Below are positions 8,195 through 17,366 of a stretch of 64,000 bases of DNA, piece after piece. Numbering within the stretch: the first letter of the stretch is position 1; each line of letters starts with the position of its first letter. Origin of the DNA: Micromonospora alfalfae (GTDB lineage Bacteria; Actinomycetota; Actinomycetes; Mycobacteriales; Micromonosporaceae); assembly GCF_022230925.1 (NCBI RefSeq), contig NZ_JAKKFH010000001.1, positions 1 through 64,000 on the forward strand, in the 5' to 3' direction. Below the pieces are notes generated by a model. That model was given only the letters and a program-made list of their open reading frames with translations, searched no databases and was not told the DNA's origin. A program made the position numbers and the translations under genes.

Positions 8195-10158
8195 AAACGG
8201 CTGTTGCGCCGTCGCGCCAGGAGCATCGCCACCGCCACCACGATGGCCACCGCGAGCGCGCCTCCGGCCGCGGCGATCACCGGCACGGCCCAGCTCGACC
8301 CGCCTGAGTCGTCGGGCCCCCGGCTGTCGACGGCCGCCTGTCGATACGACTGGGCCAGCAGATTGGCCGGGGAGTTCCGCGCGGCCTCGTCGAACCGGGC
8401 GATGGCTGTCGACTCGTCTCCGGCGAAGTACGCGTCGAGGCCGCTGCGGTACTGGTTGTCGGCCTTGCCGAGCGCGTTGGTGACGCCGCCAGCCTGGAGT
8501 AGGGCGGTCATGGTGGAGACCGGCACGACGAGGCGGTTCGCCTTGTCGGGCCGCAGCACGTCGTTGTCGAGCATCCCGACGACCCGGCCGCTCGGGTCGA
8601 TGGCGATCCCGCCCCGCGAATAGAGCCCGAGATCCTCATTGATCCGGTACGGGTTCAGCGGTGTCGAGGTGTCGAGCCCGGTCACTGTCACGGTCTTGGA
8701 CAGCACCGTGTAGGTCGCGGCGCGGAAACTGGTGTCGCTGGTGCCGTAGCCCAGGACGAGCAGTGACGTCTCCGGGCTGACGCTGGCCGACGTGTTCAGC
8801 TCCGCCGTGGGCAGGTTCTTCTGCTCCAGCTTGACCAGGGCGACGTTCCCCGCCTCGATCGGGAGGGCGCGGACGACGGTGCCCGGAATCGCCGGGCTGT
8901 CAGTCACCTCGCCCTTGGCGATGTTGAGTTGCCCGTACAGCCGGGACTCCGGCTGATCGGCGGCATTCGCGCCGGTCAGGACCGAGGTGTTCACCCGGCT
9001 GCGGGTGTAGGTGCTGATGTCCTTGGCCTGCAGGCTGCCCTCGGCGACGAGTCGGTTGGCCACGGAGTTCAGGGCGCTCCCGACCAGGACGTCCGGGGTG
9101 GGCTGCACGCACTGGCTGTTGGTGAGGACGTGCCCCTCGTGTTGGACGACCACACCACTACAGCGCCGGCTGAAGGTCACCGGCGCCTTGTTCAGCAGGG
9201 CGCCATCGGCCTTGTTGCGGACGTACCCGGTGAACATGACCTCCACGAAGACCATGGACGGGCCGGCAACGGCAAGTGCCCGCTCCTCGGGGCTGCGCAG
9301 GGCGGCCTGCGCCCAGGGCTTGAGGCCGGGGGCGAGCGGGGTCGCAGCCGGAAAGCCTGTGGAGGTGGCGGTCGGCGGGGGATCCGGCTCGCCGGGCTCA
9401 TCCGAGCTGAGGGCGTAGATGCCGGCGCCGCCACCGACTACTGCCACCAGGGCCAGCGCGGCCACACCGGCCCAGAGGCCGGTACGCCGCTTGGGCGGCG
9501 CCGAGGGCTTGATCCGCCGTACGGGGGCGGCGTAGGGGTCGAACTGTGGCACGTCGGCCGGTGGGCCCGACACTGTTGCCGGCGTCGGGGCGACGTCGTG
9601 GCCGGCCGGCCCGGCGGGCGACGCGGGTGCGCTCGACGCCGGCGCGGCCGAGACGGGATGGGCAGCCGGCTGGTTCGGGATCGCTGCCGACTGCACCGCC
9701 CACGGGGCATGCGGCATGTCGACGACCGGCTGCGGCGCACCCGAAACGGGTTGCGGCACACCCGACACCGGTTGCGGCACACCCGACACGGGTTGCGGCA
9801 CACCGGACACCGGCTGGGGAGGGGCGGAGACGGGGCGGGGGGCGGCGGGCACCGGTTTGTACTCCACGCCGAGCGCGCGGAACAGCTTCTCCGGGGCGGG
9901 TCCGGCTTCGGCGGCGTACGCCACCCAGGGCGCGGCGGCCGAGAAGTCGGCGTACGTGATCGGGGGTCCGTCGGGTGACTGGGCGAGCGCGTTGGCGACC
10001 TCGGCGAACGCCTCCCGCCAACCGGGGGCGGCGGCAACCGTCGCGTCCAGCACTGCCACGCTCACGAACCGGCCCTGCTCGTCGATGGCGGCCCAGGCCT
10101 TGCCCACCGGCGAACCGCCCAGCAAGTGGGTGAACCTGTAGGGGCCTTCCGGCTGCAT
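8191..10158 (-). CDS. Trypsin-like pseudoprotease with kinase-like N-terminus, two membrane segments
   Basis: 655 residues. Residues 6-55 resemble the N-lobe of a Ser/Thr kinase (YRFTHLLGG, VGKAWAAIDEQGR, then VSVAVL where VAVK is expected). A Pro/Val linker (about 105-220) contains four seven-residue PQPVSGV repeats. A membrane helix spans about 227-250, then an S1/HtrA-like domain about 290-555, a short TPR-like stretch about 565-600 and a second helix about 624-647. The protease landmarks are present but altered: TNSQC at 346-350 where TNAHC is expected, GNVALVKL with Asn438 for the Asp, and YSRGG with Arg515 for the Ser. It is therefore probably catalytically dead, acting as a binding or sensing protein. 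GGAGGAG precedes the ATG. Confident as a gene; role unknown. Confidence 0.8.
   Translation of the reverse strand: MQPEGPYRFTHLLGGSPVGKAWAAIDEQGRFVSVAVLDATVAAAPGWREAFAEVANALAQSPDGPPITYADFSAAAPWVAYAAEAGPAPEKLFRALGVEYKPVPAAPRPVSAPPQPVSGVPQPVSGVPQPVSGVPQPVSGAPQPVVDMPHAPWAVQSAAIPNQPAAHPVSAAPASSAPASPAGPAGHDVAPTPATVSGPPADVPQFDPYAAPVRRIKPSAPPKRRTGLWAGVAALALVAVVGGGAGIYALSSDEPGEPDPPPTATSTGFPAATPLAPGLKPWAQAALRSPEERALAVAGPSMVFVEVMFTGYVRNKADGALLNKAPVTFSRRCSGVVVQHEGHVLTNSQCVQPTPDVLVGSALNSVANRLVAEGSLQAKDISTYTRSRVNTSVLTGANAADQPESRLYGQLNIAKGEVTDSPAIPGTVVRALPIEAGNVALVKLEQKNLPTAELNTSASVSPETSLLVLGYGTSDTSFRAATYTVLSKTVTVTGLDTSTPLNPYRINEDLGLYSRGGIAIDPSGRVVGMLDNDVLRPDKANRLVVPVSTMTALLQAGGVTNALGKADNQYRSGLDAYFAGDESTAIARFDEAARNSPANLLAQSYRQAAVDSRGPDDSGGSSWAVPVIAAAGGALAVAIVVAVAMLLARRRNSRF
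9718..9819 (-). repeat. 21-bp in-frame tandem repeats in the pseudoprotease linker
   Basis: Four to five copies of a 21-base unit encode PQPVSGV repeats in the proline-rich cytoplasmic linker. Near-identity between copies suggests recent expansion. Confidence 0.8.
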
Positions 10159-10248
10159 GCCAACTCCTCCGCTCGACCGCCAGGCGCATGGTACCGACAG
10201 GTGCCACAGTCAGTCGCCCGGCGGTCACCCGTCAACTCGTCGCCGCTG

Positions 10249-11853
10249 TCACCTTTTGCTGATCACGACCACCGGCTCCGGCCCGGACGTGACGCGTTGC
10301 ACGCGATAGTCGGCCAGCGCCGCCTGCCACACCGGCTCACTCGGGTGGGTGTACGCGCGGACCAGCCAGACCCGGGTGCCGGGCGGCTGTTCCGCGGCCC
10401 TGGCGAGGATCCCGTCGAGGGCGTCTTTGATGGACGGCGCGTCGGCGGCTCTCGGGAGGATCACATCGGCGCGGGTGGGCATGGTGACTGTCCAACCGAC
10501 GGTGCCGGTGACCGGCGCGACCAACTTCAGCGGATCCTGGTCGGAGTAGAGCGTGAACCCGAACCAGGCGGGCCCGCTGACGACGACGAGGTCGTGTGGC
10601 CCCTTGTGCGCGGCGACGTAGCGGGTCGACGATCCGATGTCGGTGATGGCCTGGTGTGCCCGCCAGACCCCGGGTTCGTCGCCGTCCAGGCGGTACCAGC
10701 GGTGGTTGACGGCGGCGAAGCTGGCGAGCAGGACGGCGCAGGTCACGGCGGCCACCACACCCTGTGGCAGCCGGGGGAGCCCGCGGCGGACCAGGACGAC
10801 GGCCAGGTCGGCCAGACCGACGATGCCGATGCCGACCACCAGGCCCGTCACCACGATCAGGAAGTGGGAGGTGCGCGGGTCGAGCAGGGGGTAGATACCC
10901 GCGACACCCAGCCCGATGGCCGCCACCGGCAGCAGGAGAACGGCGATTGCCGGGGCGGCGTGTCCGCGTCGGATCAGCGTGAGGACGCCGAGCACGAGCA
11001 GCACGGCGAGGATCGGCACGGGTGCGCCGAGCATCGGCGACAGGGCCTTGATCTGCCGCGAGAGGTGTGCGGGCAGCTCGGAGATGCTCGGTAGGAAGTC
11101 GTCCCAGTAGTCCCGCATGGCGTCGCTGTTGCCTCTGGCCGACACTCCGAAGTAGACGGCGGCCACGAGTGCGCCGGCGACCAGGCCGGCGACTGCCGCC
11201 TCGACCGTCCTCGCCCACTGCCGGCGCACGGCGACGGAGAGCAGCAGACCGCCGAGTACGCAGACCGAGACGATGGCTGTGGTGTGACTCATCAGCATGC
11301 CCAGACCCACCGCGGCCACCACCACAGCGAGCCGTCGCCGAGACCAGGAGCGTTCCGTCCAGGTGGCCAGGGCGAGCAGGCAGACCGCCACTGCGGCGTC
11401 CGCTGTGTACTGCTTCAGGTCGTGGCGGGTCTGCTGGACCGGCAGGAGCAGGACGGTCAGCCCGGCGACGATGCCGATGAGGATGCCCTGGGCGCGTTCG
11501 GACGCCAACGAGCGGCCCAGCAGGTAGGCCGCGACAACTGTCAGCAGTTGGAAACCCAGGGGTACGACCCGGAGGTGGTCGATGTCCGGGACCAGCCTGA
11601 GCAGGAAACTCCACCCGATCGGGCTCGACGAGGTCGTCACCGGCAGGTCGGTGAGGGGGAAGCGGACCGAGAGCGCGACCCACGCCTCGTCGCCCCAGTA
11701 CTGGGCTGTCAGCCACGACCGGATGTCGTTGACGACGAAGAAGGCGCCGAGCAGGGCGATGACCGGCACCGCCTCCCCGACCGTCGCCCGGATGCGTCGA
11801 GGAGGGGCCGGACGAGAGGCACGAATGGGCGGGGCGTCCTCGACTGCGACCAC
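10249..11853 (-). CDS. GT39-like membrane glycosyltransferase
   Basis: Multi-span membrane protein of about 534 residues. After a short basic N-terminus the first helix (VGEAVPVIALLGAFFVV) is followed by an extracytoplasmic loop with YWGDEAW, the acidic motif at the place where GT-C/PMT-type enzymes bind polyprenyl-phosphate sugar. The C-terminal soluble domain includes GPHDLVVVSGPAWFGF. It probably glycosylates a lipid, glycan or protein outside the membrane. GTG 11853 is chosen because AAGGAG lies four bases upstream; ATG 11901 in the same frame would add 16 residues. It is divergent from the RpiR regulator gene. Donor and acceptor are unknown. Confidence 0.72.
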   Translation of the reverse strand: MVAVEDAPPIRASRPAPPRRIRATVGEAVPVIALLGAFFVVNDIRSWLTAQYWGDEAWVALSVRFPLTDLPVTTSSSPIGWSFLLRLVPDIDHLRVVPLGFQLLTVVAAYLLGRSLASERAQGILIGIVAGLTVLLLPVQQTRHDLKQYTADAAVAVCLLALATWTERSWSRRRLAVVVAAVGLGMLMSHTTAIVSVCVLGGLLLSVAVRRQWARTVEAAVAGLVAGALVAAVYFGVSARGNSDAMRDYWDDFLPSISELPAHLSRQIKALSPMLGAPVPILAVLLVLGVLTLIRRGHAAPAIAVLLLPVAAIGLGVAGIYPLLDPRTSHFLIVVTGLVVGIGIVGLADLAVVLVRRGLPRLPQGVVAAVTCAVLLASFAAVNHRWYRLDGDEPGVWRAHQAITDIGSSTRYVAAHKGPHDLVVVSGPAWFGFTLYSDQDPLKLVAPVTGTVGWTVTMPTRADVILPRAADAPSIKDALDGILARAAEQPPGTRVWLVRAYTHPSEPVWQAALADYRVQRVTSGPEPVVVISKR

Positions 11854-11953
11854 AGCGCTCCTTCTCGGTGACGCGATCCTGATCACGCTGGCCGCCCGCA
11901 TGTTACGAGTCACGGCGGCTGAACGGGGGGCGGGGGGTGACCCGAGGTGGTTG

Positions 11954-11977
11954 TCTATGAAAGTTTCTATGCATAGA
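11954..11977. promoter_or_regulatory. Candidate operator upstream of the hut regulator
   Basis: TCTATG occurs at 11954 and again at 11966. The second copy is half of a perfect 12-bp palindrome, TCTATGCATAGA (11966-11977), and GAAAGTTTC (11959-11967) overlaps both. It lies 9 bases before the RpiR-family start in an otherwise GC-rich divergent spacer. RpiR-type regulators bind GAAA/TTTC-like dyads, so autoregulation is plausible. Confidence 0.5.
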
Positions 11978-11985
11978 GTCAGCTC

Positions 11986-12837
11986 ATGAATGAAGGAGCT
12001 GTCGCGGCACCCGCTGACCGGGTGCTCGACCTGTTCCAAGGGGTGCGGCTCACCCCCACCCAGCGCCGAATCGCGCACTGTCTGGTGCAGCACGCCCCCC
12101 GCGTGGCGTACCTGTCCGCCGCCGAGGTCGCCGAACTGGCCGGCGTGAGTCAGCCGTCGGTCACCCGGTTCGCCGTCGCGCTCGGCCACGACGGCTACCC
12201 GGCGCTGCGCCGCCGGCTGCGGGACCTCACCGGCTCGACTCCGGGCGGATCGACGGACGCCGGCAACGAACTCCAGCAGGCGGTACGCGCGGAGATGGGC
12301 AACCTGGACCGACTGGCCGGTCAGCTCGCCGACCGGGACCGGATCGCCGAGACGGGGCGCCTGCTCGCCGAGAGTCGCCCACTGCCGGTGCTCGGCCTGC
12401 GCGCCGCCGCGCCGCTGGCCGCGTACTTCGCCTACTTCGCGGCGAAGGTGCACCCGGACGTACGGGTCCTCGACGACGGCGGCAGCCTGCTCACCGACCG
12501 CCTGGAGCAGGCGGCCGAGGCCGGGGCGTCCGCCGTCCTGGCCTTCGTGCTGCCCCGCTACCCCCGGGAAACCCTCGACGCGCTGCGCGACGCCCGCCAC
12601 GCCGGGTTGACAGTTGTGGCGATCACCGACTCGCCGGTCAGCCCGGCCACCGAGCACGCCGACGTGGTGCTCGCCGCCGCGGTCGGCGCGCACCTCGTCT
12701 TCGACCTGCACACCGCCCCGATGACCCTGGCCATGGTGCTGTTGCAGGCGATCTGCGACGCCACGCCGGCCGACACCCAGCGCCGACTGGAGGCGTTCGA
12801 AGCCTCCGCGGCCCGCCGACAGTTGTTCCTCGGTTGA
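11986..12837 (+). CDS. RpiR/MurR-family transcriptional regulator of the hut operon
   Basis: 283 residues. An N-terminal RpiR helix-turn-helix domain (about 10-85) has [25 protein letters not shown], with the recognition helix near [12 protein letters not shown]-terminal SIS domain (about 120-260) binds small phosphosugars or other ligands in the family. The gene starts the operon directly before hutU (17-base spacing). No ribosome site precedes the ATG, so the transcript may be leaderless or the start may lie slightly inside. A palindromic site sits just upstream. It probably controls histidine catabolism in response to a pathway intermediate, which I infer from position. Confidence 0.87.
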   Translation: MNEGAVAAPADRVLDLFQGVRLTPTQRRIAHCLVQHAPRVAYLSAAEVAELAGVSQPSVTRFAVALGHDGYPALRRRLRDLTGSTPGGSTDAGNELQQAVRAEMGNLDRLAGQLADRDRIAETGRLLAESRPLPVLGLRAAAPLAAYFAYFAAKVHPDVRVLDDGGSLLTDRLEQAAEAGASAVLAFVLPRYPRETLDALRDARHAGLTVVAITDSPVSPATEHADVVLAAAVGAHLVFDLHTAPMTLAMVLLQAICDATPADTQRRLEAFEASAARRQLFLG

Positions 12838-12854
12838 CCGGAGGAGAACCAGAG

Positions 12855-14513
12855 ATGACGCAACCCATTCGTGCCGCACGGGGCAGCCAGCTCACCACCC
12901 GCGGGTGGCAGCAGGAGGGCGCCCTGCGGATGTTGATGAACAACCTCGACCCCGAGGTGGCCGAACGCCCCGACGACCTGGTGGTCTACGGCGGCACCGG
13001 CAAGGCGGCGCGGGACTGGCCGTCGTACCACGCGTTGGTCCGCACACTGACCGACCTGCGCGAGGACGAGACGATGCTGGTGCAGTCGGGCCGCCCGGTC
13101 GGGGTGATGCGCACCCACGAGTGGGCGCCCCGGGTGCTGCTGGCCAACTCGAACCTGGTCGGCGACTGGGCGACCTGGCCGGAGTTCCGCCGCCTCGAAC
13201 AGCTCGGCCTGACCATGTACGGGCAGATGACTGCCGGTTCGTGGATCTACATCGGCACCCAGGGCATCCTCCAGGGCACCTACGAGACGTTCGCGGCGGT
13301 GGCCGCGAAGAGGTTCGGGAGCACCCTCGCCGGCACGCTGACGCTGACCGCCGGCTGCGGCGGGATGGGTGGCGCGCAGCCACTCGCGGTCACGATGAAC
13401 GGCGGCGTCTGCCTGATCGTGGACGTGGACCGCACCCGGCTCGACCGTCGGGTGCACGACCGCTACCTGGATGAGGTCGCCGACTCCCTGGACGACGCGA
13501 TCGCTCGGGTCCGCGCCGCGAAACGGGAGCGCCGGGCGCTGAGCGTGGGCGTGGTCGGCAACGCCGCCGAGGTCTTCCCGGAGTTGCTGAACCGGGGCGT
13601 CGAGATCGACATCGTGACCGACCAGACCAGCGCGCACGACCCACTCGCGTACCTGCCGGTGGGGGTGGAGCTGGCCGAGGCCCGGGACTACGCCGCCGCG
13701 AAGCCGGCCGAGTTCACCGACCGGGCCCGCGCGTCGATGGCGACGCACGTCGAGGCGATGGTCGGCTTCCTCGACGCGGGCGCCGAGGTGTTCGACTACG
13801 GCAACTCGATCCGGGGTGAGGCGCAGCTCGGCGGTTATCAGCGCGCCTTCGACTTCCCGGGCTTCGTGCCCGCGTACATCCGGCCGTTGTTCTGTGAGGG
13901 CAGGGGTCCGTTCCGGTGGGCGGCGCTCTCCGGCGACCCGGCCGACATCGCGGCCACCGACCGGGCCATCCTCGACCTGTTCCCGGAGAACGAGTCGCTG
14001 GCCCGTTGGATCAAGCTGGCCGGTGAGCGGGTCGCCTTCCAGGGCCTGCCGGCCCGGATCTGCTGGCTCGGTCAGGGCGAACGGGACCGGGCGGGCGTGC
14101 GGTTCAACGACATGGTCGCCTCCGGCGAACTCTCCGCCCCGGTGGTGATCGGCCGGGACCACCTGGACACCGGCAGCGTCGCGAGCCCGTACCGGGAGAC
14201 CGAGGGGATGGCCGACGGCTCCGACGCCATCGCCGACTGGCCGCTGCTCAACGCCCTGGTCAACACGGCCAGTGGGGCTTCCTGGGTGTCCATTCACCAC
14301 GGCGGCGGGGTGGGCATCGGCCGGTCGATCCACGCCGGGCAGGTGTGTGTGGCCGACGGCACCGCCCTCGCCGGTCAGAAGATCGAGCGGGTGCTCACCA
14401 ACGACCCGGCGATGGGCGTCATCCGGCACGTCGACGCCGGCTACGAGAGCGCCCGCGAGGTCGCCGACCGCACCGGCGTCCGGGTGCCCATGACCGAGGG
14501 CGGACCCGCGTGA
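12855..14513 (+). CDS. hutU: Urocanate hydratase
   Basis: Converts urocanate to imidazolonepropionate with tightly bound NAD+, the second step of histidine breakdown. The 552-residue length matches the family. Recognisable parts are [13 protein letters not shown] near the N-terminus, [15 protein letters not shown] in the NAD-binding region, and [19 protein letters not shown] near the C-terminus. ATG 12855 is chosen over the TTG at 12834 because GGAGGAG ends eight bases upstream. The stop overlaps the next gene's GTG as GTGA. Cytoplasmic. Confidence 0.96.
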   Translation: MTQPIRAARGSQLTTRGWQQEGALRMLMNNLDPEVAERPDDLVVYGGTGKAARDWPSYHALVRTLTDLREDETMLVQSGRPVGVMRTHEWAPRVLLANSNLVGDWATWPEFRRLEQLGLTMYGQMTAGSWIYIGTQGILQGTYETFAAVAAKRFGSTLAGTLTLTAGCGGMGGAQPLAVTMNGGVCLIVDVDRTRLDRRVHDRYLDEVADSLDDAIARVRAAKRERRALSVGVVGNAAEVFPELLNRGVEIDIVTDQTSAHDPLAYLPVGVELAEARDYAAAKPAEFTDRARASMATHVEAMVGFLDAGAEVFDYGNSIRGEAQLGGYQRAFDFPGFVPAYIRPLFCEGRGPFRWAALSGDPADIAATDRAILDLFPENESLARWIKLAGERVAFQGLPARICWLGQGERDRAGVRFNDMVASGELSAPVVIGRDHLDTGSVASPYRETEGMADGSDAIADWPLLNALVNTASGASWVSIHHGGGVGIGRSIHAGQVCVADGTALAGQKIERVLTNDPAMGVIRHVDAGYESAREVADRTGVRVPMTEGGPA

Positions 14514-15712
14514 CCGACGACCTTTCCGCCCGGTTCCGGGCGCTGTGGGACGAGATCGCGCCGGTCGGACGGGACGCCGGCAGCGGCGGCTATCTGCGGT
14601 ACGCGTTGACCGAGCCGGAGCGGGAGCTGCGCGCCTGGTTCCGGGCGCAGGCCGAGCGCCGTGCCATGCCGGTCACCGAGGACGGCAACGGCAACCTCTT
14701 CGCCCAATGGGGTGACCCGGGAGCGTCCGACGCGGTGCTCACCGGCAGTCACTTCGACTCGGTGCCGCACGGCGGGGCGTACGACGGGCCGCTCGGCATC
14801 GTGAGCGCGTTCCTCGCCGTGGACGAGCTGCGCGCCGCGGGCGTCACCCCCGGCCGGCCGCTGGTGCTGGGTGCCTTCGTCGAGGAGGAGGGGGCGCGCT
14901 TCGGCGTACCGTGTCTGGGGTCGCGGCTGCTCACCGGGGCGCTGTCGGCCGAACGTGCGGCCGGCCTGCGCGACGCGGCCGGGGTGAGCTTCGCCGAGGC
15001 GCTCGGTGACCGGCCGGCGGGCGCCCGCCCGGAGTTGCTGCGCCGGTTCGGCGCCTTCGTGGAGTTGCACGTCGAGCAGGGTCGCGCGCTCGTCGACACC
15101 GACGCGCCGGTCGCCGTGGCCAGCGCGATCTGGCCGCACGGCCGGTGGCGCTTCGACGTCGTCGGCGAGGGCAACCACGCGGGCACCACCCGGATGGCGG
15201 ACCGCCGCGACCCGATGCTGACCTACGCGTTCACTGTGCTGGCGGCGAACAAGGAGGCCCGGCTGCGCGGCGCGCACGCCACTGTGGGCCGGGTCGCCGT
15301 CGAACCCAACGCCACTAACGCGATCCCGTCGAAGGTGACCGGCTGGCTGGACGCCCGGGCGGCCGACCCGGAGACGCTGACCGGGCTCGTCGACGCGGTA
15401 CGCGCCAAGCTCGCCGAGCGGGCCCGCCGCGACGGTACGACGGTGACGGTCACCGAGGAGTCGGCCACCCCGGTGGTCGCCTTCGACAGCGGGCTGGCCA
15501 ACCGCCTGGCCACACTGCTCGACGCGCCGGTGCTGCCCACCGGGGCGGGGCACGATGCCGGAGTGCTCGCCGCGTACCTGCCCACCGCGATGCTCTTCGT
15601 GCGCAACCCGACCGGTGTCTCGCACTCCCCCGCCGAGGCCGCCACCGACGACGACTGCGCCGCCGGGGTACGGGCGCTGGCCCGGGTGCTGGAGGAGCTG
15701 ACATGCCGGTGA
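14510..15712 (+). CDS. M20-family amidohydrolase (allantoate amidohydrolase/N-carbamoylase type) in hut operon
   Basis: 400-residue dinuclear metallo-amidohydrolase. Metal-ligand blocks are visible: [39 protein letters not shown] and GAGHDAG. The family hydrolyses N-carbamoyl amino acids or allantoate. Its position between hutU and hutF, with GTGA overlap to hutU, points to a role in histidine degradation. No hutG or hutE gene is seen, so this enzyme may hydrolyse the N-formylglutamate made by HutF; that is inference. Alternatively it serves N-carbamoyl amino acid catabolism unrelated to histidine. Confidence 0.85.
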   Translation: MTDDLSARFRALWDEIAPVGRDAGSGGYLRYALTEPERELRAWFRAQAERRAMPVTEDGNGNLFAQWGDPGASDAVLTGSHFDSVPHGGAYDGPLGIVSAFLAVDELRAAGVTPGRPLVLGAFVEEEGARFGVPCLGSRLLTGALSAERAAGLRDAAGVSFAEALGDRPAGARPELLRRFGAFVELHVEQGRALVDTDAPVAVASAIWPHGRWRFDVVGEGNHAGTTRMADRRDPMLTYAFTVLAANKEARLRGAHATVGRVAVEPNATNAIPSKVTGWLDARAADPETLTGLVDAVRAKLAERARRDGTTVTVTEESATPVVAFDSGLANRLATLLDAPVLPTGAGHDAGVLAAYLPTAMLFVRNPTGVSHSPAEAATDDDCAAGVRALARVLEELTCR

Positions 15713-16008
15713 ACGGGGTGGCGAGCCGCTCCTCGGACGGCACGGAGTTGCGGCGCCGGTGGGTGCGGGGTCTCCGGCGTGGCGAGGTGCGGCATCTCCT
15801 GTTGTCGTCCTTTGGAGCTGATGTCGTAAACGAATCAGCCGGTGAGCCCCAACTGTCGGCGTCACCCCGGCCGCGGGTGTCAACCCGGCCGCGGGTGTCA
15901 ACCCGGCCGCGGGTGTCAACTCGGCGGCTGATGTCAACCCGGCGGCTGATGTCACCCCGGCCGTTGATGTCGCAGACGATTCAGCTCCAAAGGAGGCGAG
16001 CGGCATGA
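15703..16008 (+). CDS. Possible 101-residue basic peptide across the hut spacer
   Basis: This open frame begins with ATG 15703 inside the end of the M20 gene, seven bases after GGAGG, and ends as ATGA on the hutF start, so it has the geometry of a translationally coupled gene. The first 35 codons show high third-position GC. The rest runs through six 18-bp repeats, giving Arg/Ser/Pro-rich SxRPRV units. No family is recognised, and the palindromic repeat could equally create the open frame by chance. Treat it as a weak prediction. Confidence 0.25.
   Translation: MPVNGVASRSSDGTELRRRWVRGLRRGEVRHLLLSSFGADVVNESAGEPQLSASPRPRVSTRPRVSTRPRVSTRRLMSTRRLMSPRPLMSQTIQLQRRRAA
15808..15994. repeat. Split 14-bp inverted repeat enclosing an 18-bp tandem array
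   Basis: TCCTTTGGAGCTGA (15808-15821) is exactly complementary to TCAGCTCCAAAGGA (15981-15994). Just inside each arm is a related core: GATGTCGTAAACGAATCAG on the left and GATGTCGCAGACGATTCAG on the right. The left core also forms a local GCTGAT/ATCAGC hairpin (15817-15839). The right arm contains part of the AAAGGAGG ribosome site of hutF (15989-15996). It looks like a palindromic intergenic element whose core was duplicated around an array. Confidence 0.85.
15861..15968. repeat. Six 18-bp tandem repeats
   Basis: Consecutive 18-base units begin at 15861, 15879, 15897, 15915, 15933 and 15951. The first three follow GTCAACCCGGCCGCGGGT; the last three end GGCTGAT or CGTTGAT and drift toward the GATGTCG core of the flanking palindrome. 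The unit is a multiple of three. Confidence 0.9.
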
Positions 16009-17366
16009 CCACCACCCGCTGGCTGGCCGAGTACGCGTGGCTGCCCGAGCACGCCGAGCCCACCCCCGACGTGCTGATCGAGGTCGAGGACCGCCGGATC
16101 ACGGCGGTGACGCCGCTGACCCCCGGCAGCAGGCCACCGGCCGGGGTCGAGGTGTACGCCGACGCGGTGCCACTGCCAGGCCTCACCCTGCCGGGCCTGT
16201 CCGATGTGCACTCGCACGCCTTCCACAGGGCGCTGCGCGGGCGTACCCACGGTGGGCGGGGTGACTTCTGGACCTGGCGGGACCAGATGTACGCCGTCGC
16301 GGACCGGTTGGACCCGGACACCTACCTCGCGCTGGCCCGGGCCGTCTACGCCGAGATGGCGCTCGCCGGGATCACCTGCGTGGGCGAGTTCCACTACCTG
16401 CACCACCGACCGGACGGCGGCGCGTACGACGACCCGAACGCGATGGGCGCGGCGCTGGTGGAGGCCGCCGCGCACGCCGGGATCCGGCTCACACTGCTGG
16501 ACACCTGCTACCTGACCTCCAGTGTGGACGGTCGGCCCCTGGCCGGGCCGCAGCGCCGCTTCGGTGACGGTGACGCGGGCCGCTGGGCCGAGCGGGCGGC
16601 AGCGCTGCAACCGACGGACCCGCACGTCCGGGTCGGCGCGGCGGTGCACTCGGTGCGGGCCGTCCCGGCCGATCAGCTACGCACTGTCGCCGACTGGGCC
16701 CGGGAGCGGCAGGCGCCGCTGCACGTGCACCTCTCCGAGCAGCCAGCCGAGAACGACGAGTGCCGGGCCGTGCACGGGCGCTCCCCCACCGCGCTGCTCA
16801 ACGAGCACGGCGTGCTCGGGCCGAACACCACCGCCGTCCACGCCACCCACCCCACCAGCGCGGACCTGTCACTGCTCGCCGACAGCCGGACCGGGGTGTG
16901 CCTCTGCCCGACCACCGAACGGGACCTCGCCGACGGCATCGGCCCCGCCCGGCTGATGGCCGACGCGGGCATCCGGTTGAGCCTCGGCAGCGACAGCCAC
17001 GCCGTGATCGACCTGTTCGAGGAGGCTCGGGCGGTCGAGCTGGACGAGCGGCTGCGCACCCGCCGTCGCGGTCACTTCGCGCCGCTCGACCTGCTGACCG
17101 CCGCCAGCGTCGCCGGGCACGCCGCGCTGGGCTGGGCCGACGCCGGGAGGATCTCGGTGGGTGCCCGCGCCGACCTGGTGACGGTACGCCTGGACAGCGC
17201 CCGCACCGCCGGGGTGCCGCCGGTGGGCGTGTTCTTCGCCGCGAGCGGGGCGGACGTCGAGCAGGTGGTGGTGGACGGCCGGGTGGTGGTGGCCGAGGGC
17301 CGACACCTGACCGTCGACGTGCCGACCGAACTGTCGTCAGCGATCGAGGCGGTGACACCCGCATGA
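16005..17366 (+). CDS. hutF: Formimidoylglutamate deiminase
   Basis: Amidohydrolase-superfamily enzyme of 453 residues that converts N-formimino-L-glutamate to N-formyl-L-glutamate plus ammonia. The metal-binding start [17 protein letters not shown] is typical of HutF, followed by FWTWRDQMY and GEFHYLHH. Later [14 protein letters not shown] and [17 protein letters not shown] supply further metal and substrate ligands. The ribosome site AAAGGAGG (15989-15996) is embedded in an inverted-repeat arm. The stop overlaps hutI as ATGA. The presence of HutF implies the formylglutamate branch rather than direct HutG formiminoglutamase. Confidence 0.94.
   Translation: MTTTRWLAEYAWLPEHAEPTPDVLIEVEDRRITAVTPLTPGSRPPAGVEVYADAVPLPGLTLPGLSDVHSHAFHRALRGRTHGGRGDFWTWRDQMYAVADRLDPDTYLALARAVYAEMALAGITCVGEFHYLHHRPDGGAYDDPNAMGAALVEAAAHAGIRLTLLDTCYLTSSVDGRPLAGPQRRFGDGDAGRWAERAAALQPTDPHVRVGAAVHSVRAVPADQLRTVADWARERQAPLHVHLSEQPAENDECRAVHGRSPTALLNEHGVLGPNTTAVHATHPTSADLSLLADSRTGVCLCPTTERDLADGIGPARLMADAGIRLSLGSDSHAVIDLFEEARAVELDERLRTRRRGHFAPLDLLTAASVAGHAALGWADAGRISVGARADLVTVRLDSARTAGVPPVGVFFAASGADVEQVVVDGRVVVAEGRHLTVDVPTELSSAIEAVTPA

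Noticed and set aside
11902..12879. N-terminal extension of the GT39-like gene through the regulator gene
   Set aside because: It would cover the whole RpiR gene in antisense. A good ribosome site at 11853 explains the start.
15861..15968. CRISPR-like array
   Set aside because: The 18-bp units are directly adjacent with no spacers, and no cas genes are present.
14441..16321. Long minus-strand open frame across the M20 gene and repeat array
   Set aside because: No family similarity, and it lies opposite strong hut genes. Open frames on the reverse strand are expected at this GC content.
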